Below are positions 60,783 through 64,000 of a stretch of 64,000 nt of DNA, in pieces. The notes beneath the pieces are model-generated. The model was not told the origin of the DNA. It made no database searches and saw nothing but the letters and a program-made list of their open reading frames with translations. Both the position numbers and the translations under genes were made by a program. Each line of letters begins with the position of its first letter. The first letter of the stretch is position 1. The stretch is from a virus. The stretch lies in the IMG/VR virus record IMGVR_UViG_3300024308_000022, positions 1 to 64,000 of that record. One strand, written 5' to 3'.

Positions 60783-61291
60783 TCAAATTTCTGAACATCG
60801 CCCGACTGAAACAAGACTTAGCGAAGTTGATCATCAGCACGCAACTGGAGAACGAGTCTTTAAGCAGACACTTGAGATTAACCACCAAAGAGTGTTCTGT
60901 GTTAAGAGCTTTAGCTTCAGAAACCAAAATCAAAGAGTACTTAGATCAATTTGGTATATTGAAACTGATCCGTTTAGCTAGTCGTGTGGAGCCGTTTGAA
61001 TTACATCTAGGGGTAATAGAAGAGAACACACCACGGTACACCAGCACACCGAATAACGGACGAGAGGTGTTACACCGACACCTCCGTACTCTGTACGAAA
61101 ACAGTGGTGTAGATAAGTACGTCTTAGGTGCGAGGTATGGGTTATCGAAGATGAATGCCATACGCGCTTTTATGCCGCTTGACACGGAAGCGTGGTTTAA
61201 GTGTCGTTTAGGACATCGTTTACTGTTCGAATTGGTAACAAAAGCAAGTCCAGTCATTTGGGTTGTCTCTAAAGAAGGAAACGTACAATGA
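60773..61291 (+). CDS. Paralog family protein with C-terminal HTH-like motif (copy 3)
   Basis: 172 residues from the ATG inside the end of copy 2 (GGAGCC upstream); an in-frame ATG 42 bases earlier is less likely. C terminus: LHRHLRTLYENSGVDKYVLG / ARYGLSKMNAIRAFM, with VEPFELHLGVIEENTPRYT in the middle. ATGA overlap with the next gene. Confidence 0.7.
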   Translation: MRVIKFLNIARLKQDLAKLIISTQLENESLSRHLRLTTKECSVLRALASETKIKEYLDQFGILKLIRLASRVEPFELHLGVIEENTPRYTSTPNNGREVLHRHLRTLYENSGVDKYVLGARYGLSKMNAIRAFMPLDTEAWFKCRLGHRLLFELVTKASPVIWVVSKEGNVQ

Positions 61292-61620
61292 ATGAAATTT
61301 ACGAGGTGGAGGAAGGACGTAGTTATGTGTCGAAACGTACAAAGACGTTAGTGTTGGTGAAGAGTATAGCCAGACACGCACAAGACTGCAGTCGTCCGAT
61401 GGTGGTGTATACGAATCTAAAACCTACAGACGACAGTCCAGCGGGTACGGTGTGGGTATTAGATTATGACATGTTCTTAAATCGTTTTGGACCTACGGAT
61501 AGTAGAGTTCTGGAACTACCTAAAGGTGCGGGTAAAACAAATCGTCCTCTGTTCTTTGAATGCAAACACCAGTTCATGAAATGGCCTGAGGCACACTCAC
61601 GTGAAAATGGAGAAGAGTAA
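61288..61620 (+). CDS. Hypothetical protein
   Basis: 110 residues coupled by ATGA. Segment MVVYTNLKPTDDSPAGTVWV then DYDMFLNRFGP is like a small phage family of beta-rich unknown proteins. No enzymatic motif. Stop overlaps the next start. Confidence 0.72.
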   Translation: MNEIYEVEEGRSYVSKRTKTLVLVKSIARHAQDCSRPMVVYTNLKPTDDSPAGTVWVLDYDMFLNRFGPTDSRVLELPKGAGKTNRPLFFECKHQFMKWPEAHSRENGEE

Positions 61621-62063
61621 TGAAAGAGAAGTTGATTAACGTAGTGCTGTTAGTAGCGTTACTTACATTTGCGTGGTGGACTTTAGTTTTAGAGAAAGAA
61701 AACACCACAAAGAAATTCGACGCGGTGATGGCCGCTGGTAATGTAACTATTACCGTAAAACACAAAGTGCAGGAAGAAACTCGCACTGGTCCTGAGTATT
61801 ACTTAATTGGTACAAAAGGAGAAGAGTTTTATGTCGATCGCGTTACGTACATGAACGCGGTAGTGGGGAGTCGGGTTACTTTTGTGTGTGAGAAAAGTAG
61901 TGATTACGGAAGAGTGAGGTGTCCGGACCCGTACGGTGAAGGGAATAACGTACATTACTCCGCTATCTACTTAATCGTGGTGTTGAACGCTGTGTTGTTT
62001 TCCGTGTTCTTCAGTTTAAGGAAAAGACTAGTTGCAAAGTTAATGCGATTGGGTGTAGAGTAA
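61620..62063 (+). CDS. Membrane protein with two transmembrane segments
   Basis: 147 residues, ATG overlapping the previous TAA. Transmembrane segments at about 7-24 (INVVLLVALLTFAWWTLV) and 113-130 (AIYLIVVLNAVLFSVFFSL), with a beta-rich, Cys-containing domain of about 85 residues between them, probably periplasmic. Function unknown. Confidence 0.75.
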   Translation: MKEKLINVVLLVALLTFAWWTLVLEKENTTKKFDAVMAAGNVTITVKHKVQEETRTGPEYYLIGTKGEEFYVDRVTYMNAVVGSRVTFVCEKSSDYGRVRCPDPYGEGNNVHYSAIYLIVVLNAVLFSVFFSLRKRLVAKLMRLGVE

Positions 62064-62064
62064 G

Positions 62065-62628
62065 ATGCAGTACGTTACTTCTGATACGCATCTCGACCAC
62101 GAGAAAGCACTAACGCTCAACAACCGTCCTTTCTCAACTCTCGCTGAGTTCGAGGACTATTTCTTCGAGCAGGCCAATGCATTACCAGACAATGCCACAC
62201 TGTATATCCTTGGTGACTTCGTCGTACAACACCGACCAGAAAACTTACATCGTTTATTGAAACGTTTTAAGTTGACTCTGAAGTTAGTGTTTACTCCCGG
62301 AAACCACGACCATCGGTTAAGTGACGTCTTCGCTGTATACGGGCAGACATCACCTATTATTGAAATTAAACACTTCAAACGAAAGGTGGTGTTGTCCCAC
62401 ATGCCGATGACGGAATGGAACCAAGGACACCACGGCGCAATCCACCTATTCGGACATTGTCACGGTCGGTACAAACATCACGGGAAGTCGTTAGACGTCG
62501 GGTGGGATACACAGCAACGTATTTACTCGTTGGACGAGGCTATTGCATTAGCTGACCAAAACCCAATCTTTCAACCTTGCCATTCACAAAACAATGGTTT
62601 ACTGAACGTACCAGAGAAACGGTACTAG
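62065..62628 (+). CDS. Calcineurin-like metallophosphoesterase
   Basis: 187 residues. All metal-binding motifs present: SDTHLDH (Asp7, His9), YILGDFV (GD), TPGNHDHR (GNHD), LSHMPM (His) and FGHCHGRYKH (GHxH). Phages often encode such small phosphodiesterases or phosphatases; the substrate is not known. Lies in the accessory run. Confidence 0.92.
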   Translation: MQYVTSDTHLDHEKALTLNNRPFSTLAEFEDYFFEQANALPDNATLYILGDFVVQHRPENLHRLLKRFKLTLKLVFTPGNHDHRLSDVFAVYGQTSPIIEIKHFKRKVVLSHMPMTEWNQGHHGAIHLFGHCHGRYKHHGKSLDVGWDTQQRIYSLDEAIALADQNPIFQPCHSQNNGLLNVPEKRY

Positions 62629-62636
62629 GAGGTAAA

Positions 62637-62897
62637 GTGTTTGAATACAACTTCACAACTCAAGCATTGGTGTCTTTAGGGTACGCGCTGCGGTTTCCTA
62701 AAATCGATTTCTACCAACGATCGGTTACGTTGTTGAATCGGTATTGGGAACTTTTCGCAAAGGCACCAGAAGCACAGTGGGGCGAATACGTCAAACAACA
62801 GTCAGCTGGACTAACCCACGATCAGCGCGTGACGTCATTAATGTACGACGTGCGTGCGTGGGTCAAGAAAACTCAGGAGGTTTTATGTCGAACTTAA
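62637..62897 (+). CDS. Hypothetical protein (GTG start)
   Basis: 86 residues, GTG after AGGAGGTAAA, preferred to an upstream in-frame ATG inside the previous gene. Helical, with a TTQALVSLGYALRFPK segment. Overlaps the next gene by 13 bases. Confidence 0.7.
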   Translation: MFEYNFTTQALVSLGYALRFPKIDFYQRSVTLLNRYWELFAKAPEAQWGEYVKQQSAGLTHDQRVTSLMYDVRAWVKKTQEVLCRT

Positions 62898-63193
62898 CAC
62901 ACGTTGTAAATATCGCGTCTGATGTACATCGCCCTTTAGCATTCAAAGGGTCTTTAAAACGCTGTAGAATGCTGCTGGATGTATTTCTGGACGACGGCGT
63001 CTCTGTAGACTCTTTACTGTTAGTCACAGCCCAGTCGATCATTGGTGGGTACTTACGCCCTCGCACTGTGGACTTCACGGCATACAACAACCCACACCTA
63101 CCTGAAGACCAGCAGGATGAGTGGATTGATAAAGAAGGGTTAGTGCGTACCACGAGTGACGTACTTGTGTATTACCGTACTGAACGAAATTAA
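62885..63193 (+). CDS. Hypothetical protein
   Basis: 102 residues from the ATG after CAGGAGG within the previous gene's end. Contains KGSLKRCRMLLDVFLDDG and ends PEDQQDEWIDKEGL. Unknown function. Confidence 0.72.
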   Translation: MSNLTHVVNIASDVHRPLAFKGSLKRCRMLLDVFLDDGVSVDSLLLVTAQSIIGGYLRPRTVDFTAYNNPHLPEDQQDEWIDKEGLVRTTSDVLVYYRTERN

Positions 63194-63206
63194 AGGAGTA
63201 ATAGCA

Positions 63207-64000
63207 GTGTCAGAAGTCGATGAATTACGACCTTTAAAACAACCTGTATTTGAACTACAGTACGTTTACACTGAAGACGATGAATTTCAGATACGTGTTA
63301 ATGCTCAGGGAGATCTGATCAACTTCAATGGTCCGTATATCCGCATCCGGTTTGATCGTAAAGTGGAACTTCAGGAAAACGAAGAATATGGGGTGTTCTT
63401 AGTGGCGACTGGAACAACCTACGCAGGACGTGGTTGGCCTTACGATGTTGCTGTAGTACCTTCTCGTTCTGTGGTGATCGGTGCTGTACGTAAAGACTAC
63501 GAACTCAACCGCTTACGCACGTTCCCAAGAGAAGCTGTCGAACTACTTTACAGCGGCGACGTGGCATTCAGAACAATCCAAGGAATCGATACAACGTTAG
63601 GGATAGAGAGTCTCGATTCACTTGCGGTAGACCTCTGTGCAAATCGCGGATATTTCTTTAAACATCTCCATAACGTATCTCCTAGAGATTACGACAGAGA
63701 AAGAGAGAACATCGAAGTTTGCGATCTCACGTACTTAAGAAAACAAGTCGATCTTTCCGTGCCTGAGGAAACACTCCTGCAGGCACGCAGATGGCTTCTG
63801 TCCTGTAGAAACAAGCAGATCGAAGAGCTGATGTACTCGACCTACAACCACCCCACACTTGGAGATATAACCATTTTGACTCCAAATACGACATGGGTGG
63901 GCGGACCTACCTTCGTACGTGACGTTTTACAGCACCTACTGAAAACAAAGGTGGGTTACGACACTAACGTGGGATTAACATTGGGTGTCGTGTCGCGGCT
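63207..64000 (+). CDS. Hypothetical protein, truncated by window end (GTG start)
   Basis: At least 264 codons open to the last base; GTG after AAAGGAGTAATAGCA. The first half is beta-rich (FDRKVELQENEEYGVFLVA, GWPYDVAVVPSRSVVIGAV), the second half helical. Not recognised. Confidence 0.7.
   Translation, partial: MSEVDELRPLKQPVFELQYVYTEDDEFQIRVNAQGDLINFNGPYIRIRFDRKVELQENEEYGVFLVATGTTYAGRGWPYDVAVVPSRSVVIGAVRKDYELNRLRTFPREAVELLYSGDVAFRTIQGIDTTLGIESLDSLAVDLCANRGYFFKHLHNVSPRDYDRERENIEVCDLTYLRKQVDLSVPEETLLQARRWLLSCRNKQIEELMYSTYNHPTLGDITILTPNTTWVGGPTFVRDVLQHLLKTKVGYDTNVGLTLGVVSR

Noticed and set aside
1-64000. tRNA genes or CRISPR arrays
   Set aside because: No cloverleaf in intergenic gaps and no regularly spaced direct repeats were seen by eye; a tRNAscan run could change the first point.

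Overview
The window is part of a tailed-phage genome of the phiKZ type (jumbo myovirus, Chimalliviridae-like). It has the hallmark gene block of that group in the same neighbourhood order: a 43-gp21-type prohead protease, a conserved structural block, a split multisubunit virion RNA polymerase (beta and beta-prime pieces) and a giant 2263-residue tail protein with a lytic transglycosylase domain (phiKZ gp175-gp177-gp178-gp180-gp181 order). A second beta piece lies near a RecA/UvsX-like gene and an RNase H gene, as in the phiKZ gp149-gp152-gp155 neighbourhood. No host-specific marker was seen, so the host is left open (a Gram-negative host is implied by a spanin pair).

Layout: 1-7.5 kb is a plus-strand run of small unknown genes ending in a candidate membrane zinc metallopeptidase. 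7.6-26.9 kb mixes virion genes, several on the minus strand (central spike, two structural proteins, a 659-residue membrane-associated structural protein), with plus-strand DNA genes (SbcC/Rad50-like ATPase, spanins, RNase H, RecA-like ATPase, SLOG-family protein, RNAP beta C-terminal piece). 26.9-33.7 kb is the giant tail lysozyme gene on the minus strand. 33.75-44.6 kb is a plus-strand block with RNAP beta-prime, RNAP beta, conserved structural genes and the prohead protease. 44.7-64 kb is an accessory region of mostly small genes: MazG-like nucleotide pyrophosphohydrolase, thymidylate synthase, QueC-like PP-loop enzyme, HNH protein, two tandem AAA+ ATPases, a papain-fold candidate, a metallophosphoesterase, and a family of helix-turn-helix paralogs.

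The most striking element is a 510-base td-like (IA2-type) group I intron at about 35196-35705. It splits the catalytic NADFDGD-type motif of the RNAP beta-prime gene: exon 1 ends ...G-A-D and exon 2 starts N-D-G-D, giving GADNDGD after splicing. Unspliced mRNA stops 7 codons into the intron and gives a protein without an active site. No complete homing endonuclease is present.

Five ungapped copies of a 29-base AT-rich element sit 26-38 bases upstream of five start codons; three follow directly after a terminator, forming repeated terminator-promoter modules. In the accessory region several genes look broken by frameshifts (48.6, 57.7 and 59.6-60.1 kb), which may be real decay or sequence error.
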